Shown piece after piece: positions 41,028-49,629 of a DNA stretch of 64,000 nt. Each line of letters opens with the position of its first letter. The stretch's first letter is position 1. The position numbers were made by a program, and so were the translations under genes. The notes below the pieces were generated by a model. That model had not been told where the DNA came from, searched no databases, and was given only the letters and a program-made list of their open reading frames with translations. This DNA is from Anaerolineales bacterium (GTDB lineage: Bacteria > Chloroflexota > Anaerolineae > 4572-78 > J111): assembly GCA_015075405.1 (NCBI GenBank), contig JABTUK010000002.1, positions 1,798,001 through 1,862,000 on the forward strand, in the 5' to 3' direction.

Positions 41028-41633
41028 CTACACTTTCTCAGCGCAGGGGATACAGACGATTTTTCCTTGCTTAACGCGAGCATAGCGTTCTACCGCCACC
41101 TCGCCACATTCAGCACAGATAATCGTATTAAAATCGTGGGGGCGGGCTGCCGGTAACCTCTGTTCTTTTATCGGTTCCACGCTGAATAGGGCTTCAGTCG
41201 GAGCACTCAAGACAGCTTCAATCATCGGCTCAACGAGGCCAGTCTCGATCTGTGAAGCCGGTACACCCCGCTTACGATATTGGATGAACTCAGATTCCTG
41301 ATTGCGGCGAATCGTCTCCGGTCTGGTGACCACCCGCACGCTGCGCCCGGTTTTGTTATCAATCAGGGTCAACGCAAACTTGCCATACCCCAACTTTTGA
41401 ATATTTCCTTTGCCAAAAGTGCAGCCGGTGGCAATCTGCACCCCATCAGCATAACAGGTCGCGCAATGATCGCGGTCAATCTCGACTAACACCGTCAACT
41501 GGCCATCGAGCGACCGGGGGACACCTAACACTTCCAGGGCCGCCAACCCGGCCCGCAAACCCATCGGCATAGCTGGACACTTGTGGCCGTGTAAAATCAA
41601 GCCGGCCTGGTACAGTTCGTCATTGGTATTCAT
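41028..41633 (-). CDS. FmdE-family protein with zinc ribbon
   Basis: 201 residues. The FmdE domain (formylmethanofuran dehydrogenase subunit E) is marked by LHGHKCPAMPMGLRAGLAAL and DHCATCYADGVQIATGCTFGKGN, with His and Cys positions for metal. A C-terminal zinc ribbon (CAECGE, CIPCAEKV) follows. FmdE itself is not known to be catalytic; relatives occur near molybdenum/tungsten enzymes and may traffic metal or cofactor. A paralogue lies at 42724-43326. Confidence 0.85.
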   Translation of the reverse strand: MNTNDELYQAGLILHGHKCPAMPMGLRAGLAALEVLGVPRSLDGQLTVLVEIDRDHCATCYADGVQIATGCTFGKGNIQKLGYGKFALTLIDNKTGRSVRVVTRPETIRRNQESEFIQYRKRGVPASQIETGLVEPMIEAVLSAPTEALFSVEPIKEQRLPAARPHDFNTIICAECGEVAVERYARVKQGKIVCIPCAEKV

Positions 41634-41679
41634 GATATATTTGTTCTCCCTTGATAATTTTTAATACAGAAAGCTTGGT

Positions 41680-41883
41680 TCATTTCAATTCAATGGCGTT
41701 ACCACAACAGGCAGTCACGCAGTCGCCACACCCATCACACCGGTCGTAGTCAAACACGATTTTGCCGCCCAATCGTTCCTTTTCGTCGGCAACGTAACGA
41801 ATGGCCTCCTGAACGCAAGCCTGGATGGCCAGGCAGAGGCCCGGTTGCGCCGGGCATTTTCGTTTGTCCAAAATTGGTTTCAT
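41680..41883 (-). CDS. small ferredoxin-like protein
   Basis: 67 residues. One complete 4Fe-4S motif, CDGCGDCVTACCGNAIEL, follows an N-terminal CPAQPGLCLAIQAC whose spacing does not match a second standard cluster. Such two-part ferredoxins occur beside tungsten enzyme and radical SAM maturase genes. The ATG at 41883 has GGAGGAGACCCGCAG upstream; it begins 18 bp after the TauE stop. Confidence 0.8.
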   Translation of the reverse strand: MKPILDKRKCPAQPGLCLAIQACVQEAIRYVADEKERLGGKIVFDYDRCDGCGDCVTACCGNAIELK

Positions 41884-41900
41884 CTGCGGGTCTCCTCCGT

Positions 41901-42650
41901 TCACTTGAACAGGTCGAAGATCATCTTGGCGGCAATGAGCCACAGCAAGATGCCAATGATCCGTTTGAGCTGGGTGTTAGAAAGTTTCGTTTTCATCAAC
42001 TGCGAGCCGACGATGGAGCCAGTAGCCGCCATAATTGCCATCAGGCTGATGAAAAACGGGTCCAGGCCACCCAGAGTAGCATGTCCCAGGAAACCGGAGA
42101 AAGAGGAAAAGACAACAATCAGGGCCGTTGTTCCGGCCGCCATTTTAGTTTCCAGGCCTAGCCAATTCAACACCGGCAGGATAAAGTTCCCGCCGCCCAC
42201 GCCCAGCAGCCCGCCCAAAAAGCCGGCGGCGCTGCCTACCCCTACGCCTGCGCCCACTTCGACAGTCCGGCTCAAGGGCTTTTGGCGAGGCTGCGGCCGG
42301 TAAAATAGCATCATCGCCCCGGCAAAAACCAGGAAGGCGGCAAATAAGCCTAACAGCAGAGTCTTATTCACGTAAGGAGTCAACCGCGCCCCCAATGGTG
42401 AGAGAATGACAGCGGTGATAAGCACCGGCAAGCCCACCCGCCAGTTGATTAGATGCCCACGCCAGTAATTGACGGTAGCAAATAACAGGCTGACGGTATT
42501 TAGAAGTAGGGCTGTGGCTGTAGCTTCGGCCAGCGGCACACCCATGTAGTAAAACAGCGGGACAAACAAAAAGGCTGCCCCCAGCCCGGCCATCGCCAAC
42601 AAGCCGGAAAAGACAAAGACGATAACTGCGCTAACCAGGTAAAAAGTCAT
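41901..42650 (-). CDS. TauE/SafE family permease
   Basis: 249 residues with eight predicted membrane segments. Repeat motifs: AMAGLGAAFLFVPLFYY in the first half and GFLGGLLGVGGGNFILPVL in the second. Full length. Flanked by two FmdE genes and a small ferredoxin gene, pointing to transport of an anion such as sulfite, thiosulfate, molybdate or tungstate; which one cannot be told. Confidence 0.85.
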   Translation of the reverse strand: MTFYLVSAVIVFVFSGLLAMAGLGAAFLFVPLFYYMGVPLAEATATALLLNTVSLLFATVNYWRGHLINWRVGLPVLITAVILSPLGARLTPYVNKTLLLGLFAAFLVFAGAMMLFYRPQPRQKPLSRTVEVGAGVGVGSAAGFLGGLLGVGGGNFILPVLNWLGLETKMAAGTTALIVVFSSFSGFLGHATLGGLDPFFISLMAIMAATGSIVGSQLMKTKLSNTQLKRIIGILLWLIAAKMIFDLFK

Positions 42651-42674
42651 GGTTGTGCCTCTATGGGTGAGCTA

Positions 42675-42716
42675 ATTGGAGATTGGGAATTCAAGTTTTA
42701 GGTCGTAATCTCCAAT
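42675..42716. repeat. intercistronic inverted repeat
   Basis: ATTGGAGATT and AATCTCCAAT are perfect 10-bp arms separated by 22 bases, between the TauE and FmdE genes. No T tract. Similar ATTGGAGATT units are common as dispersed repeats in related genomes, from memory. Confidence 0.5.
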
Positions 42717-42723
42717 CTGTTCT

Positions 42724-43326
42724 TCACACCGCGTAGCCGGAACAATCCCGGCACAGCGACTTGCCGTTGACTACTCGCAAATACGGTTCGGCCACCAGTT
42801 CACCGCAGCCGTCACACACAGCAAAGCGCACAATCTCCGCCGGTTCGCTCCAGGGGTAATCAACCACCGGGCCGATGGTCATAATCTGGTCCTGCGGCGC
42901 ATCCCAAATCAGGTTGACCAACTCCCACTGCTCCGCTTCGGGAATTTGAGTCGGTGGAATGCCCGCCGTTCGCTTTTGCATAAAGGCTGATTCCTTGATT
43001 TGCTTTTGCAGGCTCGGTTTGTAGGCCACCCGCACGGCTTTTTGGTTGGCCTTATCAATCAGGGTCACGGCCAGTTTGCCCTGGTTATTCTTTTCAATAT
43101 TGCCCTTGCCAAAAGTGCAGCCGGTGGTGTATTGGACGCCGTCGCCAAAGCACATGGCCCCATGATGGTCGCCAATTTCGATGATAGCGTGGAGTGATTT
43201 GGCCCCGCTGCGCTCGACGCCCAGGGCTTGCAGCGCCGCCAGTCCAATCCGCACCCCGGCGGTACTGGCCCAACACTTGTGACCGTGAAAGGTGAGCGTA
43301 TCCAGTAAAATTTGTTTGGTCTCCAT
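42724..43326 (-). CDS. FmdE-family protein with zinc ribbon, second copy
   Basis: 200 residues, same layout as 41028-41633: FHGHKCWASTAGVRIGLAAL, GDGVQYTTGCTFGKGN, and a C-terminal ribbon CDGCGELVAEPYLRV...CRDCSGY. The two copies are clearly paralogous but not recent duplicates. Lies between the cation efflux gene and TauE. Confidence 0.85.
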   Translation of the reverse strand: METKQILLDTLTFHGHKCWASTAGVRIGLAALQALGVERSGAKSLHAIIEIGDHHGAMCFGDGVQYTTGCTFGKGNIEKNNQGKLAVTLIDKANQKAVRVAYKPSLQKQIKESAFMQKRTAGIPPTQIPEAEQWELVNLIWDAPQDQIMTIGPVVDYPWSEPAEIVRFAVCDGCGELVAEPYLRVVNGKSLCRDCSGYAV

Positions 43327-43404
43327 TTTAAATGTCTCCTATTTCTGAAATTTTGTTGATATTTTTATCCTGGCCGGAAGTATGAATAAAGTTCAGTTTT
43401 ACGT

Positions 43405-44352
43405 TTACTGCGAAAGACTCCCTACTTCTTCAGCCTCATTCACGCATACTACCACCCCCTGGCCGCAGTTGTGGCATTCAAATTGAATAGTCGTATGCTC
43501 AATCCCAAACCGGTGATAGATAGTCTCCTTGAGTTCGGCCATCAGCGGCCCGGTCTGGCTGAGGGCCTGGTCGGCCAGCACCACGTGGGCGCTGAGGGCT
43601 GGATAGCCGGGGCTGACCGTCCAGACGTGCAAATCGTGGACTTCAGCCACGCCGGGAGCCTGACGCATGGCCTGGGCGACCTCAGAAGCGGTCACACCCT
43701 CCGGCGCGCCTTCGGTCAGGATATGAATGGTTTGCTTCAGCACCCGGCCGGATCCGGCCAGGATAATCAGCCCAATCAGCACGCTCACCAGCGGGTCTAC
43801 CCACATCCAGCCGGTGAACAGGATGACCACCCCGGCGGCGATGACGCCCACCGACGATAAGGTGTCGCCCAGCACGTGCAAAAAGGCGGCGCGGGTGTTC
43901 AGGTCGTCGTGGTCGTGCTCGCGCAGCACAAACGCCACCACCAGGTTAACCCCCAGGCCAATCACGGCCACTACCAGCATTGGCCCGGCCAGGATAGGCT
44001 CCGGGTTTTGAAAGCGCGCCCAGGCCTCGCGAAAAATTTCAAAGGCGACCAGCAGCAAGGTGGCCCCGTTAATGAAGGCCGCCAGCACTTTCATGCGATG
44101 GAAACCGTAAGTGTGCTGATCGTTAGCCGGCAGGGCGGCCAACCGAATGGCCCCATAACTGAGGCCCAGGGCAAACATATCCAGAAAGACGTGGGCCGCG
44201 TCAGAGAGGAGGGCCAAACTGCCGGTCCATAACCCGCCGACGATCTCGGCGATGAGAATCAGGCCAGTCAGCGTCAACGACAGGACAAATTTACTTTCAA
44301 TTTTGTCACCGGCTGACGATTCAACCGCGGCGTGAGTATGATTGTGGCTCAT
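43405..44352 (-). CDS. cation diffusion facilitator (CzcD-type)
   Basis: 315 residues, six membrane segments. The transport-site HD pairs are present: LLSDAAHVFLDMFAL in TM2 and HVLGDTLSSVGV in TM5. An N-terminal histidine-rich start (SHNHTH) and a C-terminal cytoplasmic domain ending in ECHNCGQGVVVCVNE, a Cys-rich tail not standard for zinc CDFs. Exports Zn, Cd or Co by proton antiport. 11 bp from the TauE gene upstream. Confidence 0.9.
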   Translation of the reverse strand: MSHNHTHAAVESSAGDKIESKFVLSLTLTGLILIAEIVGGLWTGSLALLSDAAHVFLDMFALGLSYGAIRLAALPANDQHTYGFHRMKVLAAFINGATLLLVAFEIFREAWARFQNPEPILAGPMLVVAVIGLGVNLVVAFVLREHDHDDLNTRAAFLHVLGDTLSSVGVIAAGVVILFTGWMWVDPLVSVLIGLIILAGSGRVLKQTIHILTEGAPEGVTASEVAQAMRQAPGVAEVHDLHVWTVSPGYPALSAHVVLADQALSQTGPLMAELKETIYHRFGIEHTTIQFECHNCGQGVVVCVNEAEEVGSLSQ

Positions 44353-44362
44353 TGTTGTCTCC

Positions 44363-45103
44363 TTAAACCAGCAGGGTATAAATCTTATACAGGGTCATAA
44401 TCACAATCAACACACCAAACATCTGCTTCAGCCGACCGCTCGGCATATACAGACTGGTGATCCTGGCGCCGGAAAACGCGCCGACTGCGCCTACAACCAG
44501 TAAAATACCGGCCTGCATCCAATCGATTTGCATCGTGCCCAGGTGTGGAATGAGGGCCGAAAATGAGGGCGGGGTAACGGCAAAGGCATTGATACCGGCA
44601 GCCCGTTTGGGTTCAAAGTGCAGCAAAATCAGCGTTGGCATTAGCAGAAAGCCCGGCCCAATCCCTAAAAAACCGGCCAAAATGGAAATAGGAACGGCCA
44701 GGAGCAAGGCCAGCCTGAAGTTCTCCGACCGATCGGTTTCGCCTTTGACCGGCTTGAACAGGTTGTAAGCCAAATAAGTCACGGCGGCCAGGTACACCGG
44801 CCAGATGTAGGTTTGATTGATAAACTGTACCAGGTACGAACCTACTGGAGCCGACAGGGTGGTAACTACCGCCAAAGTGATGGCCTTGGGCCAGTCTACC
44901 AATCCACTCCGGGCAAAACCAAAGGTGGCAAACAAGGCTGTTAAACCATTGAGCATCAACGTGAGCGGCTGCACCTGATGTACCAAATCCGGCATGAACA
45001 GCGACAGGAAGGGGACGGCCGCAAAGGCCACACCTAAACCTAACATGCCCGATAACATCGCCAGAATGAGCAGTCCTACAATAATAATCACATTAGAATT
45101 CAT
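44363..45103 (-). CDS. TauE/SafE family permease
   Basis: 246 residues, eight predicted membrane segments: GMLGLGVAFAAVPFLSLF, SAPVGSYLVQF, GFLGIGPGFLLMPTLILL, INAFAVTPPSFSALI. Full-length paralogue of the truncated gene at 40449-40976. Substrate unknown. GGAGGTTC lies before its ATG. Confidence 0.85.
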   Translation of the reverse strand: MNSNVIIIVGLLILAMLSGMLGLGVAFAAVPFLSLFMPDLVHQVQPLTLMLNGLTALFATFGFARSGLVDWPKAITLAVVTTLSAPVGSYLVQFINQTYIWPVYLAAVTYLAYNLFKPVKGETDRSENFRLALLLAVPISILAGFLGIGPGFLLMPTLILLHFEPKRAAGINAFAVTPPSFSALIPHLGTMQIDWMQAGILLVVGAVGAFSGARITSLYMPSGRLKQMFGVLIVIMTLYKIYTLLV

Positions 45104-45133
45104 TTATGAACCTCCTCGATTTGTAAAGAAGGG

Positions 45134-46189
45134 TTAGATGATCAAGTTAAACAGATAACCTGTCAGGACAATGGCCGCGCCCACAATGCCAATAAAGGTA
45201 GCAATCAGGCGGGGTTTGAGCACCCGGCGCAAAATGAGCATTTCCGGCAGGCTGAGGGCAATGACCGACATCATAAAGGCCAGCACCGTCCCCATCGCCG
45301 CGCCTTTTTCCATCAAGGCGTAGACCACCGGCATAATACCCGCCGCGTTGGCGTACAGAGGAATGCCAATGACTACGGCTACCGGCACCGACCACCAGGC
45401 CTGACGGCCCATCATGTTGAGGAGGAAATCTTCCGGCACGTAGCCGTGAATCCCGGCGCCCACAGCGATACCAATGATTACAAAGAGCCAGACCCGGCTC
45501 ACAATCTCATGGGTAGCGCGGGCAGCATCGCGCAGGCGGTCATCCCAGGTGGGTTTGTAGAGCAGCCCCGGCCCGGCCTGGCCCACTTTAATTTGCCAGA
45601 CAAAATCCTCTACATACCGTTCCATTTTCAGGCGACCAATGATCACGCCACTGACAATGGCTACCATCAGGCCGGTGCTGAGATACAACCCGGCAATTTT
45701 CCAGCCGAACATGCCAAAGAGCATGGCCAGGGCCACTTCATTAACCATCGGCGCGGCCACCAGGAAAGAGAAGGTGACGCCCAGGGGAATACCACTCTCG
45801 ACAAAACCGATAAAGAGGGGTACAGCCGAGCAGGAGCAGAACGGCGTCAGCACGCCCAGACCGGAGGCCAGGAGGTTACCCAAGCCTTCACGCTTGCCGC
45901 CCAACAGGGCGCGAGTCTGCTCCGGGCTGAAAAAGGAGCGGACGACGGTGACGACAAAGACCATCCCCGCCAGCAGCATCAGAATTTTGGGGACGTCGTA
46001 CAGAAAAAAGTTGATCGACTCGGCCAGTTGGGTTCCGTGAGGCAGGCCGAGGAGGGTATAGGTTAGCCAGTCGGCAAGGGTTTGCAGTTGGCCGTACAGC
46101 AGATACCAGGCCGCTGCCGCAGCCAGCGTCAGAGTAGGGAGCCGCCAGGAGAGTTTAGTTGATGAGGGGGTTGTTTCGTAAGTTGACAC
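45134..46189 (-). CDS. ArsP/DUF318-type permease
   Basis: 351 residues, about eight to ten membrane segments. The diagnostic TPFCSCSAVPLFIGF cysteines are present, with FLVAAPMVNEVAL and IPLYANAAGIMPVVYALM. The family includes ArsP exporters of trivalent methylarsenicals and other metal permeases. Start codon GTG with AAAGGA seven bases before. First gene of an operon running to 40449; the terminator at 46231 lies upstream. Confidence 0.88.
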   Translation of the reverse strand: MSTYETTPSSTKLSWRLPTLTLAAAAAWYLLYGQLQTLADWLTYTLLGLPHGTQLAESINFFLYDVPKILMLLAGMVFVVTVVRSFFSPEQTRALLGGKREGLGNLLASGLGVLTPFCSCSAVPLFIGFVESGIPLGVTFSFLVAAPMVNEVALAMLFGMFGWKIAGLYLSTGLMVAIVSGVIIGRLKMERYVEDFVWQIKVGQAGPGLLYKPTWDDRLRDAARATHEIVSRVWLFVIIGIAVGAGIHGYVPEDFLLNMMGRQAWWSVPVAVVIGIPLYANAAGIMPVVYALMEKGAAMGTVLAFMMSVIALSLPEMLILRRVLKPRLIATFIGIVGAAIVLTGYLFNLII

Positions 46190-46230
46190 AATGAAATCCT
46201 TTATATGCAGAAAATTGAATGTATATAAGC

Positions 46231-46271
46231 AAAAATAATAGGCTGGCAGGCTATGGATATCCTCCAGCCTA
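46231..46271 (-). terminator. intrinsic terminator after the thioredoxin-like gene
   Basis: On the minus strand TAGGCTGG pairs with CCAGCCTA around a 17-base loop and is followed by TTATTTTTG. It separates the thioredoxin-like gene from the permease operon. Confidence 0.6.
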
Positions 46272-46320
46272 CTATTCAGTTGTTCCAGGTTGATTAATAC
46301 CAGGTTCAGGCTAAATCAGG

Positions 46321-46593
46321 TTAAGCCGCCTGGGTAGCTGCTTCAACCAGCCAGCCCTTAATTTCGTCTGTCGTCGGAATGCGCCCGGCGCTGACCAGCT
46401 TTTCGTTGATGACCAGGCCGGGGGTGTACATAATCGGGTATTTCATAATATCTTGATACTCGGTCACTTTGAGAATGGTAGCTTCGTATTCTTCCGGTTG
46501 AGTTTCAGCCAGAGTTTCTAAAGCTTCGGTCGCTTTTTGGGCCAGCACCTGGCAGTTGCGACAGCCAGGGCCTAATACTTTGATCGTCAACAT
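46321..46593 (-). CDS. thioredoxin-like redox protein (MTH895/TM0996 type)
   Basis: 90 residues from the ATG at 46593 (GGAGGATATTT upstream). Signature: KVLGPGCRNCQVLAQKATEAL with a CxxC, YPIMYTPGLVINEKLVSAG with the cis-Pro. This small family (redox-active disulfide protein 2) often accompanies ArsP/DUF318 permeases, and the next gene here is such a permease. It may reduce or deliver the transported metalloid. Confidence 0.85.
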   Translation of the reverse strand: MLTIKVLGPGCRNCQVLAQKATEALETLAETQPEEYEATILKVTEYQDIMKYPIMYTPGLVINEKLVSAGRIPTTDEIKGWLVEAATQAA

Positions 46594-46647
46594 AAATATC
46601 CTCCACCATAATGAATGATTTTGATATACAGCTATAATTAACAAGGA

Positions 46648-46772
46648 GTTACGCGGTGGGCCTAACCATGTCATTTCGACCGGAGGGAGAAATCCCTACT
46701 AGCTCGTCTTGCAAGCGGAGTTTTGAGGGATTTCTCGCTCCTTCGTCGCTCAAAATGACATGACCGCGTAAC
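46648..46772. repeat. MITE-like imperfect inverted repeat
   Basis: Outer arms GTTACGCGGT and ACCGCGTAAC, then CATGTCATTT and AAATGACATG, then GAGAAATCCC and GGGATTTCTC, with some unpaired DNA between. The GTCATTTCGACCGGAGGGA phrase is a dispersed bacterial repeat I have seen in many genomes. It lies directly after the radical SAM gene and would fold as one long stem. Confidence 0.7.
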
Positions 46773-46780
46773 CCCTGTAA

Positions 46781-48040
46781 TTAAGGACACTGAATGACCC
46801 CCTGCGACCACAAACAGTTGCCACAGGTGGGGAACTCATTGCCAAAACAATCTTCTTTGTTTTCATAGGCCAGCTCGCAGCCCCCGCAAAAGGTGCAGGG
46901 GGCAAATTCATACCCTTGCACTTTTTGGCGGTAGGTTTGATGATCCGGCGCTTCCCACAATTCACGCAGCGACTTTTCGGCCACATTGCCAATGATGTAC
47001 TGGTGCGAGGTTTGTTTGCGGCTGCCCACGTAGCTAATGTGACTGTGCAGCAAGGGCAAACAAGGGCTGGCTCCGCCATCCCAACCAATGGCCATGGCCC
47101 CGTTTTCAATAAAGGGGCAGGTGTCATTGGTTGACCCCAGGTTACTGCCGGCAAATTTGATGTTCCAGCCTTTATCCATGACTTGACTAAATACTTGACT
47201 AAGGACCCCATCCGGGTTCATTTTGGGTAAACTTATCTGTCGCCCCCAAGGTGAGGGTTGAAAGGCGATATTGTTCAAAACCTTATCATAGAGCCGCTCC
47301 GCGCACATGGCTTCGGTGTACGGCAGTACGTTACTAACGGACAGATGGCTTGCCCTTAACTGTTGGCCAATTCGTATCACGGCCGGCAGATCGTGAATGT
47401 TGCGCTGCATGGCGACAAAAGCAATTCCTATTTCCGGTGTGGGGCGATGCCCTTTGGACCGCACCCGGTCAAATTGTTTCAGGTTAGCTAGCACTTTGGG
47501 CAGCGATGCTCCCAAGCGCACATCGGCGTAGCTCTCCGGAGTGGCTCCATCCAGCGACACCCACAGTACATCCAATCCTGCCTCAATTAATTGGTGAGAA
47601 ATACGCTCGGTCAAAATAGTTCCATTTGTAATAAGCTCCACCCGTGAACCAAGCGCCTTGGCTCGGGTAATCATCTCGGGCAGGTCAGGATGCAGCAGCG
47701 GTTCGCCCAGACCGCCAAAAAAAACCAGCGGCGGCGGCGAAAACTCTGACAATCCCGCTATTATCCAGTCAAAGGTTGGGCCAGCCATGATCTCATCCGG
47801 GGCCTTCCAAATATTGCGCATGCAGGTCACGCAATCCAGGTTGCACCGGCTTGATGGTTCGATATAGAGTTTAGCCAGGTAGTTAACGGGTTGGTGCAGG
47901 CGCACTCCCTGCGCTTCTTGCTCAAACAACACCTTGGCCCCGGGTTTTAGGCCATTTCGGGCGGCTACTTCGGCGGGGATAATCAACCGTCCGCTTTCAT
48001 CAACTTCCCCCCATGAGACCGGTTTGGCCGTGATCATCAT
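46781..48040 (-). CDS. radical SAM/SPASM maturase, tungsten-enzyme type
   Basis: 419 residues. The N-terminal 50 residues look AbrB/MazE-like (GEVDESGRLIIPAEVAA, NGLKPGAKVLF). Then the radical SAM motif CNLDCVTC near 69-76, GGLGEPLLHPD, WVSLDGATPE. The C-terminal SPASM-like cysteines are CTFCGGCE, CFGNEFPTCGNC and a last C. This layout matches the family called tungsten cofactor oxidoreductase radical SAM maturase, which occurs near AOR genes; the AOR here is at 38186. The exact modification is not known to me. ATGA overlap with the OsmC gene. Confidence 0.8.
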   Translation of the reverse strand: MMITAKPVSWGEVDESGRLIIPAEVAARNGLKPGAKVLFEQEAQGVRLHQPVNYLAKLYIEPSSRCNLDCVTCMRNIWKAPDEIMAGPTFDWIIAGLSEFSPPPLVFFGGLGEPLLHPDLPEMITRAKALGSRVELITNGTILTERISHQLIEAGLDVLWVSLDGATPESYADVRLGASLPKVLANLKQFDRVRSKGHRPTPEIGIAFVAMQRNIHDLPAVIRIGQQLRASHLSVSNVLPYTEAMCAERLYDKVLNNIAFQPSPWGRQISLPKMNPDGVLSQVFSQVMDKGWNIKFAGSNLGSTNDTCPFIENGAMAIGWDGGASPCLPLLHSHISYVGSRKQTSHQYIIGNVAEKSLRELWEAPDHQTYRQKVQGYEFAPCTFCGGCELAYENKEDCFGNEFPTCGNCLWSQGVIQCP

Positions 48041-48489
48041 GGCATTACCTCGATAGTGGGTTCAATCATAATTTTTGACTTGACCGAGTTAGCCACCAGG
48101 CTGTATTTTTGAGCCGACTCCAGCGCCCGGTTCACCTGCTTGCGAACTCGCTCTGGGTCAGTCCCGTTGGCCTTGACCACAATCTTGGGCCGGAAAACCA
48201 GGTCGGTAAAAATCTCGGTCCGGTCCAGCTCGATGAGCTTTTTGCCCTCGGTGTAGCACTCATAGCTCTGTAAATCCAGTTTGAAGCGCTCGGCGGCCCA
48301 GATGAACATCATCATCACGCAGGTGTTGGCCGCCGCCACAAAAGCATCTTCAGGCGTCAGGACCCCGGCGTGGCCGTGGGCGTCGGGCGGGGCGGAGAAA
48401 TCCATCTCCGGGCCGTTGCCCATTTTGAGGTGGCCCCAGTGTTCCCCTGTCCAGGCCACGGTGGTGTGATAAGTGGCGGTGCGTGACAT
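48037..48489 (-). CDS. OsmC/Ohr-family protein
   Basis: 150 residues from the ATG at 48489 (AGGAGGGATAAATCA upstream). The two OsmC cysteines are in AAANTCVMMMF and YECYTEGKK. LTPEDAFVAAA precedes the first. Members reduce organic peroxides through a dithiol pair or bind thiolated adducts. An open frame reaching 48678 overlaps the upstream gene in the wrong frame and is ignored. Confidence 0.85.
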   Translation of the reverse strand: MSRTATYHTTVAWTGEHWGHLKMGNGPEMDFSAPPDAHGHAGVLTPEDAFVAAANTCVMMMFIWAAERFKLDLQSYECYTEGKKLIELDRTEIFTDLVFRPKIVVKANGTDPERVRKQVNRALESAQKYSLVANSVKSKIMIEPTIEVMP

Positions 48490-48493
48490 TGAT

Positions 48494-49213
48494 TTATCCC
48501 TCCTGTTTCCGGCAGTAGCTTTCAAATTCACGCAGCAGCGCCGCCTGGTAGGCCGAAGCAAAGGTTTCGGCAATGGTATTGTACAGGCTGGTGGTTTGCA
48601 GCAATTCGGCAGCCACACCATTGGTCTCGGGCCGTTTGCCTTGCTGATAGAATTGCTCAAAAATGGCCGGAACCGCAATCAACGTTTCCCGCCGATCCTC
48701 TACGGTCAGAGTTAGCACCGGGATACCGGAGCCGCAGGAACACCTGGCCTCTACGGCTTCTTCCGGTTGACTGGTTTCCTCCACCGCCGATCCGCTCCGA
48801 CGGCTCCACTTGACGCCCAGCAGGTTGTCCACCAGGGGAGCGACGGCCTCGGCCACCGTGTCCACCGCCTGCCGTCCCACTTCATTCAAACGGCGCGATG
48901 TACCCAGGTTGGCGTCTGCCTCTACCAGGTCGGTGACAACCACGCTGGCCGCCGGTTTGCCGCTGTACTGCTCTGTCGCCCGGGCGGCGCAGCGTTTGTC
49001 GCAGCCATCAATGGCAATGGTTGGATAGAAACGGGCAAAAGCGCGGTCGCCTTCCCCACCAGCCAGGAACAAGGGCAGGCAGATGGTCACGGTCTCCGCC
49101 GGGCGTAGTTGCTCCAACACCTTCAGCGCCGCCAGCCGGCTCACGGTTCCGGCAGCCATCTCCTCGCCGCTGCAAGCGACGATTCCGACTTTTTTCTTGG
49201 GTAGATCCGGCAT
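48494..49213 (-). CDS. DGC-domain protein with C-terminal extension
   Basis: 239 residues. VGIVACSGEEMAAGTVSRLAA, then AIDGCDKRCAARATEQ with the DGCxxxC motif, mark the DGC (PF08859) putative zinc-binding domain. The C-terminal 100 residues have a second Cys group RCSCGSG and a helical end. Function not known. It lies 3 bp after the shorter DGC gene, so these are a tandem pair. Confidence 0.75.
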   Translation of the reverse strand: MPDLPKKKVGIVACSGEEMAAGTVSRLAALKVLEQLRPAETVTICLPLFLAGGEGDRAFARFYPTIAIDGCDKRCAARATEQYSGKPAASVVVTDLVEADANLGTSRRLNEVGRQAVDTVAEAVAPLVDNLLGVKWSRRSGSAVEETSQPEEAVEARCSCGSGIPVLTLTVEDRRETLIAVPAIFEQFYQQGKRPETNGVAAELLQTTSLYNTIAETFASAYQAALLREFESYCRKQEG

Positions 49214-49215
49214 CG

Positions 49216-49629
49216 TTACACCTCCTCCCCTCGCATAATTTTGTCCGTCGCTTCGGCCAACTCTTCGGCCATTCTGTAGGCCAACTCCTGCCCCTCTGGA
49301 TTCAACTCGGCGATACCTTTAGGCTTGAGGTGGCGATGGCGGCGGAAGGTATCGAGCACGTTGGCCTCGTAAGCCACCCGGCCGCCGCTCTCGGTCACCA
49401 TTTTGCTGGCGCAGGCCAGCTTGCAGCCGTCAATCGTAATGGCCGGGGCCGCCTGCACTCGCGCCTGTGTCTCCGCATCGCCCAGAACCAGCAGCGATAG
49501 GGCCACCACTTCGGCGCAGTCGGGCCGTAATTCCTCGGCCAATTCATAGGCCGCCTCGCGACCCACCGTACCGTAGGTTTTGCCGATGCCGCTGCACGGC
49601 ACCACGACCACGTGTTTGTTGTCGTTCAT
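49216..49629 (-). CDS. DGC-domain putative zinc-binding protein
   Basis: 137 residues: VVVVPCSGIGKTYGTVGREAA, TIDGCKLACASKMV, RVAYEANVLDTFRRHR. Core DGC domain with cysteines at the SG loop and in DGCKLAC. ATGA overlap with the lipoyl-protein gene at 49626 indicates coupling. The nature of the partner enzyme is not known. Confidence 0.8.
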   Translation of the reverse strand: MNDNKHVVVVPCSGIGKTYGTVGREAAYELAEELRPDCAEVVALSLLVLGDAETQARVQAAPAITIDGCKLACASKMVTESGGRVAYEANVLDTFRRHRHLKPKGIAELNPEGQELAYRMAEELAEATDKIMRGEEV

